Source of the DNA: CPC320 sp002336405
Lineage (GTDB): Bacteria; Pseudomonadota; Alphaproteobacteria; Rhodobacterales; Rhodobacteraceae
Direction of reading: 5' to 3'
Length of the DNA: 64,000 nucleotides
Assembly: GCA_949372595.1 (NCBI GenBank)
Contig: CASIAN010000032.1
Coordinates: forward strand, 1-64,000
Shown here: piece by piece, positions 31,226-39,395 of the stretch
Numbering within the stretch: position 1 is the stretch's first letter
Layout of the letters: each line of letters opens with the position of its first letter
Notes under the pieces: model-generated
The model's input: only the letters and a program-made list of their open reading frames with translations
The model's database searches: none
What the model was told of the DNA's origin: nothing
Position numbers and translations under genes: made by a program

Positions 31226-32004
31226 ATAATCGACCGCCGCGAGGCGATACCGCCATCAACGGTAAAAATAGCACCAGACGTATAGCCCGAGCGGTAGGAC
31301 GCCAAAAATACGATTAAATCCGAGATTTCATACTTATGGGCCGGGCGCCCTAGCGGATATGTCGCCTCTAATTCTGTATAGCGGTTGGCATCGCCCAACT
31401 CTGAGGCCGCGCGTTTTTTCAACATATTATAAATACGGTCAGTATCCACCGGCCCAGGATTTACGCCAACCACGCGGATATTATCGGCCAAACTGTTGCC
31501 GCCCAACGCTCGGGTGAACGCCATCAGGCTGGCATTGCCCGTTGTGCCCGCGATGTATTTTGCGTCAAAGACTTCGCCGCCATTGCCAATATTATTAATG
31601 ATGACGCCAACGCCTGCAGCCTGCATCTTTTTATAAAATAACCGGCAAAGATTAATATACCCCATCACCTTGAGATCCCACCCCTTACGCCACGCCTCTT
31701 CGTCAACGTCCCACAGGCTGCCACTTGGTATAGCGCCGGCATTGTTGACCAAAATATCCACAGACCCGACGGCCTCAGACAGCGCTGCGCAGGCACCGGG
31801 TTGGGCGAGGTCGCTAGAATAAAGTGTGACCTCAACGGCATGGTTCGCTATAATCCGCTCCTTCAGCGCTTCAAGCTTGTCGGTGCTGCGGGCGGTCAAA
31901 TGAAGATGCGCCTTTTCTGCGGCAAAGGTTTCGGCCAGATGCGCACCGATCCCCATCGAGGCACCGGTGATCAGAACGTGTTTTCCGCTAAGTTGAAGAT
32001 CCAT
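31222..32004 (-). CDS. SDR-family oxidoreductase lacking the canonical Tyr/Lys pair
   Basis: A 260-aa short-chain dehydrogenase/reductase fold. The cofactor motif is TGASMGIG (residues 13-20), followed by DILVNNAGAIPSGSL and the NPGPVDTDRI region. At the catalytic site, where YxxxK is expected, the sequence is YIAGTTGNASLMAFTRALGG. Aligning NASLMAF with the usual KAALxAF puts Asn at the Lys position and Gly at the Tyr position. It may therefore use a different mechanism or substrate-assisted chemistry. It is coupled to the racemase-like gene and lies 24 bases downstream of an alcohol dehydrogenase gene, suggesting a shared catabolic pathway. Confidence 0.82.
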   Translation of the reverse strand: MDLQLSGKHVLITGASMGIGAHLAETFAAEKAHLHLTARSTDKLEALKERIIANHAVEVTLYSSDLAQPGACAALSEAVGSVDILVNNAGAIPSGSLWDVDEEAWRKGWDLKVMGYINLCRLFYKKMQAAGVGVIINNIGNGGEVFDAKYIAGTTGNASLMAFTRALGGNSLADNIRVVGVNPGPVDTDRIYNMLKKRAASELGDANRYTELEATYPLGRPAHKYEISDLIVFLASYRSGYTSGAIFTVDGGIASRRSII

Positions 32005-32028
32005 CTAGGTTTCCTTGTAATATCGGCA

Positions 32029-33072
32029 TTACTCAAAGGTGAGCACGCTTCGCCCCTCAACCGTGCCGTTGATCAAATCAGACAACGCCTCATTGATGGC
32101 ATCGAAAGGCCGTTGGTTGATAACACCCTTTATTTTACCACCAGCCGCCAGCGCCAAAACTTCGGTCATTTCCTGACGGTTTGACGCAGAACTACCAATG
32201 ACCTGCAGACCCCGCTCAATAACCTCATGGGCGTAAAAAGTCATCTGGTCGGCTGGAACCCCGGTTAGTACAATCTTGGCCCGCGGGTTACAGGCGGCCA
32301 GCATCAGCGGCCAGGTGGCGGCAACGGGTGCAAAGTTCACACAACCGTCAGCGCCACCCAAAGCTTGGATGGACGCACCGGCCTGCACATCGGCGATCAC
32401 TGTTTCATCGGCACCCAGCGCTTTTGCCGTCAGAAGTTTTTCGGCGTTGATATCAACAGCAATCACCCGCACCCCCGACAGTTTAGCAATTTGCACCGCA
32501 TATTGCCCCAATCCGCCAAGACCAAAAATTGCCAGTGTTTCACCGGGTTGAACGGCTGTTTTTCGAAAGGACGCATAGGCCGCCGCACCTGCGCACATCA
32601 AAGGCGCCGCCTCTGTCGGAGCGATCCCTTCCGGAATTAGGTTGGCCCATTCGTGCCGCATACAGACATATTCAGCAAAACAGCCACTGACGTTAAAACC
32701 AGTTGCATCAAACTCTCCACAATAGTTTTCGCCACCCGTCAGACATTCTTTGCAATGGCCACAAGCTCCAAATACATAGCCAATCCCAACCCGGTCGCCA
32801 ATTTTCAACCGCCCCCCTTCAGCCCCAAGCGCCACAACCCGTCCGACGCCCTCGTGGCCCATAATCAGCGGTAGCGGATCTGGCGCGGCATGGTCGCCAC
32901 GCCAGATATGCACATCCGTAAAGCACACGCCGCTGGCTTCTATTTTCACCAGCACTTCATCCGCCTTCGGCATCGGACGTGGAACAGTTTCTAGCGCAAG
33001 TGGTGCGCCATATCCGGTCAGCAAAGCTGCCCGCATTGTCTGTACCTGCGAGGTATCGTCTTCGGACATCAA
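32029..33072 (-). CDS. Zinc-dependent alcohol dehydrogenase (MDR family)
   Basis: A 347-aa medium-chain dehydrogenase. The catalytic zinc ligands are visible in GVCFTDVHIWRGDH and GHEGVGRVVALG, and the structural zinc site is CGHCKECLTGGENYC. The Rossmann motif is IFGLGGLGQYAVQIAK near residue 184. It looks like the AdhP/AdhT-type primary alcohol dehydrogenases. Translation may start at 33072 or at the Met 12 codons later (MRAALLTGYG), which is the family-like start. It is the first gene of a leftward set (ADH, SDR, racemase-like). The divergent aldehyde dehydrogenase suggests an alcohol-to-acid oxidation route. Confidence 0.9.
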   Translation of the reverse strand: MMSEDDTSQVQTMRAALLTGYGAPLALETVPRPMPKADEVLVKIEASGVCFTDVHIWRGDHAAPDPLPLIMGHEGVGRVVALGAEGGRLKIGDRVGIGYVFGACGHCKECLTGGENYCGEFDATGFNVSGCFAEYVCMRHEWANLIPEGIAPTEAAPLMCAGAAAYASFRKTAVQPGETLAIFGLGGLGQYAVQIAKLSGVRVIAVDINAEKLLTAKALGADETVIADVQAGASIQALGGADGCVNFAPVAATWPLMLAACNPRAKIVLTGVPADQMTFYAHEVIERGLQVIGSSASNRQEMTEVLALAAGGKIKGVINQRPFDAINEALSDLINGTVEGRSVLTFE

Positions 33073-33436
33073 AAAATCTCCCGTTTAGGTACACCAAATG
33101 TGCAAAAGAGATGAAAATGACCCTCGGTGCAGCATCCTTTTCATTAAAATAGCCGCAAAATAAGCTAATGGTCAAATTTATTTACGAGTAGCTGGCAGGT
33201 ATCCGCTAGAAAACTGCAGGACGCGAAAATTTGGTATACAAAAATAGATAATTTGCACTTTTTTATAGATGTGAGTTAGGATTGCTATCAACAACAATCC
33301 CAATTCGGGGTAGTCAGCAGCGGTATCAACAAGTTTGCCCCTTACTGTGACCGAATGTTAGGACACTTTAGGCGGTGTAACGGGGCCATGTCTCAGCCAA
33401 TGCCGTTGCCAATAGGGATCACAAAAGAGGATACTT
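33073..33436. promoter_or_regulatory. Divergent regulatory region between alcohol and aldehyde dehydrogenase genes
   Basis: A 364-base AT-rich region without a gene. It holds a GntR-operator-like sequence TTGGTATACAAA at 33231-33242, followed by ATTTGCAC at 33251. A similar pair, TGTATACAA with ATTTGCAC, occurs at 43100-43114 upstream of the second TetR gene. A further ACCAAATGTGCAAAAG lies near 33091-33106. The GntR protein encoded at 34961 is a plausible binder. A GAGG ribosome site for the aldehyde dehydrogenase is at the right end. Confidence 0.4.
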
Positions 33437-34951
33437 ATGCCAAATATCATCGAAGAGCTGTTGGTGCCAGAAACCAATAAGGGACTGTTTTACGGAGGGG
33501 CTTTTCATGCCGCATCGCAACCCGGTGAGATTGTGGTGATGAACCCTGCAAAAGGCATTCGGTTCACCACAGTCCCAGAGGCAACCCCCCAGGATGTAAC
33601 AGCGGCGGTATCCGCGGCACGAGGCGCCTTTGCGGGTTGGTCAGGCTTGGACGCGTTTGATCGCAGCAAACACCTGCGGGCATTCGCAGAAGTGGTGCGG
33701 GATAATATTCCCTTACTTGCAGTTTTAGAATCCACCGTCACAGGCCGATCTCTGCGTGAAATGAACGCACAGATGGGCCGCATTCCGGAATGGTTAGAAT
33801 ATTTCGCCGGAATTGCCTTGGGGCTAGAGGGCGAATCCAATGTGGTCAAAGGCGGCTACGTTACGCTAACCCAGTACGAACCGCTTGGCCCGGTGGCCCT
33901 TCTTACACCCTGGAACCATCCCGTGCTGATCTTGATGAAAAAGCTGGCAGCGGCACTGGCAGCGGGGAATACTTGCGTTATTAAACCTTCGGAACTTGCA
34001 CCCGTATCGCCGCTTGCGATCGCCGTGTTGGCCAAACAGGCCGGATTGCCGGACGGGGTGGTAAATGTCGTGACCGGGGGCCCCGCAACTGGTGCTGCGC
34101 TTTGCGCGGCCGATGATATCCATTATATTGATCTGACCGGCGGCACAGAAACCGGACGTAAAGTCGCCAGCGTTGCCGGCCAACGCCTCATCAACAGCAC
34201 ATTAGAACTGGGCGGTAAAACACCCGTTGTTGTCTGTGAAGATGCCGAAATTGATGCGGCGGTTGCAGGCGTTTTGTTTGCCGCCTTTGTCGCCTCGGGC
34301 CAAACTTGTGTTGCAGGATCTCGCATCCTCGTTCACAGCCAGATTTATGACACATTTGTGCAAAGGCTCGCGGCCCGGGCCGACCAAATTAAACTGGGCG
34401 ATCCAATGGAGCAAACCACTCAAATGGGGCCGGTGATTTCGCAAGCGGCGCTGGGACGCTGTCACCAGTTCATTGCAACAGCACGCGCCGAGGGCGCTCG
34501 GCAGGTCGCCGGGGCCCAAGCGCTCGCATTAACTGGGGAGTTTGCCAACGGATATTATATCCGACCAACTATTTTTGCAGATGTACACCCAGATCACCAG
34601 TTATTCCAAGACGAAGTGTTTGGTCCGGTCATTTCGATCACCCGTTTTGAAACCGACGAGCAAGCCGTCGCTTTGGCAAATACCGGTGATTTTGGCCTCG
34701 GCGTATCCATATGGTCACGCGACATCGCCCGTGCGCACAGGTTATCACGCCACATCCGTGGCGGCATTATCTGGCTGAACGATCATCATCGCAACGACCC
34801 ACGCTCGGTCTGGGGCGGTGTCAAAGACAGCGGCTTTGGCAAGGAAAACGGCTGGGATGCACTGCGCGGATATCTGAGTAAAAAATCGGTCGTGATCCGC
34901 ACCGAGCCTGGCTATGATGACTGGTTCGCTGGCAGCAACCGATACGGATGA
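33437..34951 (+). CDS. Aldehyde dehydrogenase (NAD(P)+-dependent)
   Basis: A 504-aa ALDH-superfamily enzyme. The cofactor region is LLTPWNHPVLILMKKLAAAL. The catalytic Glu lies in LELGGKTPVVV and the nucleophile Cys in VASGQTCVAGSRILV. The C-terminal ETDEQAVALANTGDFGLGVS and GGVKDSGFGKENGWDALRGY are standard ALDH signatures. It would oxidise an aldehyde to an acid in the cytoplasm. The divergent alcohol dehydrogenase may supply the aldehyde. A GGAT-type ribosome site (AAGAGGATACTT) supports the start. The substrate is not determined; a semialdehyde from the neighbouring degradation genes is possible. GntR follows nine bases later. Confidence 0.92.
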   Translation: MPNIIEELLVPETNKGLFYGGAFHAASQPGEIVVMNPAKGIRFTTVPEATPQDVTAAVSAARGAFAGWSGLDAFDRSKHLRAFAEVVRDNIPLLAVLESTVTGRSLREMNAQMGRIPEWLEYFAGIALGLEGESNVVKGGYVTLTQYEPLGPVALLTPWNHPVLILMKKLAAALAAGNTCVIKPSELAPVSPLAIAVLAKQAGLPDGVVNVVTGGPATGAALCAADDIHYIDLTGGTETGRKVASVAGQRLINSTLELGGKTPVVVCEDAEIDAAVAGVLFAAFVASGQTCVAGSRILVHSQIYDTFVQRLAARADQIKLGDPMEQTTQMGPVISQAALGRCHQFIATARAEGARQVAGAQALALTGEFANGYYIRPTIFADVHPDHQLFQDEVFGPVISITRFETDEQAVALANTGDFGLGVSIWSRDIARAHRLSRHIRGGIIWLNDHHRNDPRSVWGGVKDSGFGKENGWDALRGYLSKKSVVIRTEPGYDDWFAGSNRYG

Positions 34952-34960
34952 CACAGACCC

Positions 34961-35641
34961 ATGAAAGACCCCACACAGCGCAAAGCCGATAAAGTCGCCA
35001 CCGCGATCGAGGCGCAGATAATCAGTGGCGTTCGCAAACCGGGAGCGCGTCTTGACGAGAGGGCATTGGCCACAGAATTTAACGTCTCGCGCACCCCTGT
35101 GCGCGAAGCCATCAGAAAATTGGCTGCCACCGGCCTGGTGACTGATAAAGGCCGGCGCGGAGCGGTGGTGAGACATCTCACCGTCTCGGGCCTGCTGGAT
35201 GCATTTCTCGTGGTCTCTGAATTAGAGGGCATCGCAGCCCGTCTGGCAGCCCGGCGGATGACCCCTGATGAAAAAACGGGGGCAGAAGCCGCAAATCTGT
35301 GCTGTCAGCGGGCAGCCCACGACGGCGATATTGCTGCATTCAACGTCGCCAATATGGCGTTTCACGATCAGATCATCGCTGGATGTCACAACACACTTTT
35401 GCAAGATCAGCTGACCACATCGCGGGTGATCACCTTTCCCTACCGACATTATGTCACGCAGTTTCCAGGCTATATGTTGAAATCGGTCGGAGAACACGCG
35501 GCGGTACTTGACGCCATTCGTGCCCGTGACGGCGCTGGCGCCGGCCAGCTCATGTGTGATCACGTCAACCTGCAGGGTGAACAAATCGTCGATGTCGTGC
35601 ATCTTTTAGAACAGCAGTCTCAGAAGGGCTCTCAGCCCTAG
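34961..35641 (+). CDS. GntR-family regulator with FCD domain
   Basis: A 226-aa FadR-type GntR regulator. The N-terminal winged helix carries GARLDERALATEFNVSRTPV and REAIRKLAATGLVTDKGRRG, a standard recognition helix. The all-helical FCD domain has metal- or ligand-site His/Asp residues: MAFHDQIIAGCHN and GEHAAVLDAIRARD. It is co-transcribed with the aldehyde dehydrogenase and probably controls that gene and the divergent alcohol dehydrogenase through GTATAC-type operators in 33073-33436. A strong terminator follows about 95 bases downstream. Confidence 0.9.
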   Translation: MKDPTQRKADKVATAIEAQIISGVRKPGARLDERALATEFNVSRTPVREAIRKLAATGLVTDKGRRGAVVRHLTVSGLLDAFLVVSELEGIAARLAARRMTPDEKTGAEAANLCCQRAAHDGDIAAFNVANMAFHDQIIAGCHNTLLQDQLTTSRVITFPYRHYVTQFPGYMLKSVGEHAAVLDAIRARDGAGAGQLMCDHVNLQGEQIVDVVHLLEQQSQKGSQP

Positions 35642-35734
35642 CATCAGCGATAAACTGCGCAGGGCAAGCAGTATTATTGCGCAAGCAGCGCGCCGCTTTG
35701 TAAACCAAACAGCCTTTTATTCATCTCAGACATT

Positions 35735-35767
35735 GATGGCCCGCCATCAAGCGGCGGGCCATCTTTT
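35735..35767 (+). terminator. Rho-independent terminator after the GntR gene
   Basis: A perfect 11-bp stem, GATGGCCCGCC with GGCGGGCCATC, has a 7-base loop (ATCAAGC) and is followed by TTTTGTG on the plus strand. It separates the GntR transcript from the convergent importer operon ending at 35780. The minus-strand side lacks a T-run. Confidence 0.85.
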
Positions 35768-35779
35768 GTGATTAGGCTT

Positions 35780-36769
35780 TTACTTGAGCGCCGCGTCTGT
35801 GATCGCATGGGTCCACGCGCCCGAAGGCATTTTGGTGATCACCGGATCAGAGCCACCGCCCATCAGGGTGGCAACGGTGCGTTCGTAATCCGCCGGATCA
35901 AGCGCGCCGTTCGAGCCCGCTGTGAGTTTGGCGATTTCGCCCATCATGCGCTTTTGGTGCTTTTCTGTCTGTGCACCAGAGGCATCATTGTCCAAAACGA
36001 TTCCAGCGGCTTCGTCAGAATTATCTTCCGCATATTTCCAGCCACGCATCGAGGCCGCGACAAAGCGTACCATCTTGTCGGCAAAGGCCGCATCCGCGAG
36101 ATTATCTTCCAGCACATACATGCCGTCTTCCAAAGTCGCCACGCCCTGATCTTCATATTTGAACACCACCAGATCGTCGGCCGACAGACCTGCATCGATG
36201 ATCTGCCAGTATTCATTATAGGTCATCGTCGAGACGCAATCGGCCTGACCTTGCAAGATCGGATCGACGTTAAAGCCCTGTTTCAGCACCGTCACCCCGT
36301 TGTCAGACCCGTCTGTCGGAATGCCCAAGCTGCTCATCCAGCTGAGGAAGGGATATTCGTTGCCATAGAACCAGACACCCAGAGTTTTTCCACGAAAATC
36401 CTCAGGTGCCTTGATGCCTGAATCCTTGCGGCACGTCAGCATCATACCCGATGATTTAAAAGGCTGCGCAATATTGACCAGCGACAGACCTTTTTCACGG
36501 CTGGCCAGAGCAGAGGGCATCCAATCGAGCACAACATCAGCGCCACCACCCGCGATAACTTGCGCGGGGGCAATATCTGGTCCCCCTGCCTTGATCGTAA
36601 CATCCAACCCGGCGTCTTTGTAAAACCCTTTATCCAGCGCCACATAATATCCAGCAAATTGGGCTTGGGTGACCCATTTAAGTTGTAGCGTCACCTTATC
36701 GGCGGCATGAGCTGTTCCCGCAGCAATGCCAAGTGCCAAAGCGATGGCAGAAGTCAGTAGTCGTTTCAT
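35780..36769 (-). CDS. ABC transporter substrate-binding protein (NMT1/THI5-like), putative pyrimidine importer
   Basis: A 329-aa periplasmic binding protein. The signal peptide is MKRLLTSAIALALGIAAGTA, ending at AHA. The mature part begins VTLQLKWVTQAQFAGYYVAL, the hallmark of NMT1/THI5-type proteins that bind pyrimidine-like ligands. DVVLDWMPSALASREKGLSL and GVWFYGNEYPFLSW follow the same family. It is the last gene of the operon that also encodes two permeases, an ATPase, dihydropyrimidinase and carbamoyl-amidase. It therefore most likely delivers a pyrimidine or its degradation intermediate. A thiamine-precursor role is possible but has no support in the neighbourhood. Confidence 0.88.
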   Translation of the reverse strand: MKRLLTSAIALALGIAAGTAHAADKVTLQLKWVTQAQFAGYYVALDKGFYKDAGLDVTIKAGGPDIAPAQVIAGGGADVVLDWMPSALASREKGLSLVNIAQPFKSSGMMLTCRKDSGIKAPEDFRGKTLGVWFYGNEYPFLSWMSSLGIPTDGSDNGVTVLKQGFNVDPILQGQADCVSTMTYNEYWQIIDAGLSADDLVVFKYEDQGVATLEDGMYVLEDNLADAAFADKMVRFVAASMRGWKYAEDNSDEAAGIVLDNDASGAQTEKHQKRMMGEIAKLTAGSNGALDPADYERTVATLMGGGSDPVITKMPSGAWTHAITDAALK

Positions 36770-36809
36770 AATCTCTCTCCAAGTTGCTTATCGTTGTGTT
36801 TGTTCCTGC

Positions 36810-37649
36810 TCATCCTCGTTGGGATGGGTGCCAAAAAGTCACCTTCTTCTCAATCATTGCGACTGATCCGTAAAACGCTGATCCTGCAAGGGCGGCGACG
36901 GTAATCTCCGCCCAAACCATATCCAGCGCTAATCTTCCAACCTCGGTCGAGATACGAAATCCCATACCTTTGATGGGCGAGCCAAAGAATTCAGCCACAA
37001 TCGCCCCGATCAAGGCCAATGTTGTTGTCACTTTTAGCCCGTTAAACACAAAGGGCATCGCCGCCGGCAGCCGCAATTTCAACAGCGTTTGCCAATAGCC
37101 AGCCGCATAGGTACGCATCAAATCGCGCTGCATCATATTTGTGGCACGCAGCCCCTCAACGGTGTTCACCAACATCGGGAAAAACACCATAACCACCACA
37201 ACCGCAGATTTGGATTGCCAGTCAAAACCAAACCACATCACCAGAATGGGGGCCATACCGATGATCGGCAACGCCGCAACAAAATTGCCAATCGGCAGCA
37301 AGCCGCGTTGCAAAAACGGAAACCTGTCGATCACTATAGCCAGCGCAAACGCTGACCCGCAGCCGATCGCATATCCCGACAGGGCACCTTTCACCACGGT
37401 CTGGACAAAATCTTGCCACAGAATGCCCAAGGAGCCGACGAATTTTACCGATATAGCCGACGGGGCTGGCAACAAAATTGGCGAGACATCAAAACCCCGC
37501 ACCATGCTTTCCCAAATCACCACCAGGCTGAGGCCAAAAATCACCGGGATCGCCAATCCGGTCAGCCGAGATTTCGGCAAAGCCGCAAGTCGAATATTGA
37601 TCGCCCAGCCACCAAGCCACGCAAGAAGCCCGATCGCCAGCCAGCCCAT
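36810..37649 (-). CDS. ABC transporter permease (pyrimidine-type importer)
   Basis: A 279-aa BPD-type permease with about six membrane spans, such as MGWLAIGLLAWLGGWAINIR and LVVIWESMVRGFDVSPILL. The cytoplasmic EAA loop is MMQRDLMRTYAAGYWQTLLK, with LRLPAAMPFVFNGLKV. I chose the start at 37649 because it overlaps the stop of the preceding permease (TAATG); the frame is open further upstream to 37748 but lies in that gene. It pairs with the other permease to form a heterodimeric channel. The domain organisation resembles riboflavin- and thiamine-precursor importers. Confidence 0.88.
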   Translation of the reverse strand: MGWLAIGLLAWLGGWAINIRLAALPKSRLTGLAIPVIFGLSLVVIWESMVRGFDVSPILLPAPSAISVKFVGSLGILWQDFVQTVVKGALSGYAIGCGSAFALAIVIDRFPFLQRGLLPIGNFVAALPIIGMAPILVMWFGFDWQSKSAVVVVMVFFPMLVNTVEGLRATNMMQRDLMRTYAAGYWQTLLKLRLPAAMPFVFNGLKVTTTLALIGAIVAEFFGSPIKGMGFRISTEVGRLALDMVWAEITVAALAGSAFYGSVAMIEKKVTFWHPSQRG

Positions 37650-38524
37650 TATGCCATCCCCATATGTTTCAGCGTTATCCGCTGCAGAACACCAATCAGC
37701 CCGACCAGCAGCGCCGCCAGCATTGCCGCCATAATCAGCGCGCTCCAAATCTGGATGGTCTGCCCATAGTAACTACCCGCTAACAGACGGGCACCCAGAC
37801 CAGCCACAGCGCCGGTCGGCAACTCACCGACAACCGCGCCCACCAAGGACGCCGCCATGGCAATTTTAAGCGAAGTGAACAGATAGGGCATTGATGCCGG
37901 CAGGCGCAGATACCACAGAGTTTGCCCTCCGCCGGCATTCCAAGTCCGCATTTGATCAAGCTGCATGTGATCGGGACTGCGCAGTCCCTTCACCATCCCA
38001 ACGACAACGGGAAAAAACGACAGATACATGGAAATAATAGCCTTGGGCAACAGCCCCGATATCCCCACCGCGTTCAGCACCACAATAATCATTGGTGCAA
38101 CCGCCAAAATCGGAATCGTCTGCGAGGCGATCACCCAGGGCATCACGCTCATATCCATCGTACGGTTATAGACGATCCCAACCGCCAGCGTGATCCCAAG
38201 CACGGTGCCCAGCGCAAAGCCTAATAACGTAGAACTGAGGGTAATCTTACTGTGATGGATCAGTGACCGCTTGGAGGTGATTTTTTTCAGCGCAGTGGTT
38301 TTCCAGATCTCATGGGCCACCTGATGCGGCGCGGGCAACTTAGGTTTTTCCTGTGACCAGGTATCCGCAATCAGCGCCGCTGTCGTCAGCGTCACACCCG
38401 CCCGCTGCGCCTTATCCTCGGCCCAATGGGTGTTGAGCCAGATCGCCGCGCCGTACCACAACACGATCAAAGCAGCCACCATGCTCAGCACTGGTGCAAC
38501 CCTTTGCCATAAACGCAGGATCAT
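37649..38524 (-). CDS. ABC transporter permease (pyrimidine-type importer)
   Basis: A 291-aa permease with an N-terminal span (VAPVLSMVAALIVLWYGAAI) followed by a periplasmic stretch, then the core spans (LLGFALGTVLGITLAVGIVY). The EAA loop is MQLDQMRTWNAGGGQTLWYL, then LRLPASMPYLFTSLKIAMAA. The large N-terminal periplasmic region distinguishes it from its partner. It overlaps the ATPase stop upstream by four bases and the second permease start downstream by one base, indicating coupled translation of the transporter subunits. Confidence 0.88.
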   Translation of the reverse strand: MILRLWQRVAPVLSMVAALIVLWYGAAIWLNTHWAEDKAQRAGVTLTTAALIADTWSQEKPKLPAPHQVAHEIWKTTALKKITSKRSLIHHSKITLSSTLLGFALGTVLGITLAVGIVYNRTMDMSVMPWVIASQTIPILAVAPMIIVVLNAVGISGLLPKAIISMYLSFFPVVVGMVKGLRSPDHMQLDQMRTWNAGGGQTLWYLRLPASMPYLFTSLKIAMAASLVGAVVGELPTGAVAGLGARLLAGSYYGQTIQIWSALIMAAMLAALLVGLIGVLQRITLKHMGMA

Positions 38525-39306
38525 GCCAGATCTCCATGCCCAGCGCGCAGCCCCGCACGCACCCGATGTGCAATCTCGATAAACTGCGCACTATCGCGGA
38601 TCTCAAGCGGGCGTTCTTTTGGCAGCGGGCTATCAATCACATCCGTGATCCGTCCCGGACGCGGTGACATCACCACAATCTTGGTCGACAGATACACCGC
38701 CTCGGGAATGGAATGGGTCACAAAGCAAATCGTTTTATTGGTCCGCATCCACAACTGCAACAATTGCTCGTTCAAATGATCGCGGACAATTTCATCCAAA
38801 GCACCAAATGGTTCATCCATCAGCAACAGATCTGCATCAAACGCCAACGCCCGGGCAATCGAGGCACGTTGCTGCATGCCCCCCGACAGTTGCCAGGGAA
38901 ATTTTTTCTCAAACCCGCTCAATTCAACCAGATCAAGAACATGACGAACCCGGTCGGCTCGCGTAGCCTTGTCATACCCCATGACCTCAAGCGGCAGAGA
39001 TATATTTCCGCCGATGGTGCGCCATGGATAGAGACCCGCCGCCTGAAACACATAGCCATACCCCCGCGCCCGCCGCGCCACCTCAGGCGTTTTTCCATTA
39101 ACCGTGATATTACCTGCAGTGGGTGTTTCAAGATCGGCCATTACCCTGAGAAAGGTAGTTTTACCACACCCCGAGGGGCCAATAAAGCTGACAAAATCAC
39201 CTTGATTGATATCAAGCGATACATCTTTAAGCGCCTGAACTTGACCGTCATTGGTCTGGAAGGTGAGCGACAGATCTTTTGCGCTAATCACTGTTTTGGT
39301 ATTCAC
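38521..39306 (-). CDS. ABC transporter ATP-binding protein (nitrate/taurine/pyrimidine type)
   Basis: A 261-aa ATPase with Walker A GPSGCGKTTFLRVMAD, Q-loop YVFQAAGLYPWRTI, signature LSGGMQQRASIARAL, Walker B LLLMDEPFGALDE and H-loop FVTHSIPEAVYLST. The type is that of SsuB/TauB-like ATPases which work with NMT1-type binding proteins. It is preceded by hydA in the same direction with about 90 bases between, and overlaps the following permease gene. Together with 35780-38524 it forms a complete four-gene importer. Confidence 0.92.
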   Translation of the reverse strand: MNTKTVISAKDLSLTFQTNDGQVQALKDVSLDINQGDFVSFIGPSGCGKTTFLRVMADLETPTAGNITVNGKTPEVARRARGYGYVFQAAGLYPWRTIGGNISLPLEVMGYDKATRADRVRHVLDLVELSGFEKKFPWQLSGGMQQRASIARALAFDADLLLMDEPFGALDEIVRDHLNEQLLQLWMRTNKTICFVTHSIPEAVYLSTKIVVMSPRPGRITDVIDSPLPKERPLEIRDSAQFIEIAHRVRAGLRAGHGDLA

Positions 39307-39395
39307 GTATTCAACCTTTGCTGGCCGCGTTGATCGCTAGCGGGTGGTCAGCGTCCGATTTGAACGGGCCCTGGCCTGTTAATACACCGGAACTG

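Noticed and set aside
35735..35767. Terminator considered bidirectional
   Set aside because: Only the plus strand has a T-run after the stem; the minus-strand side reads AATGTC.
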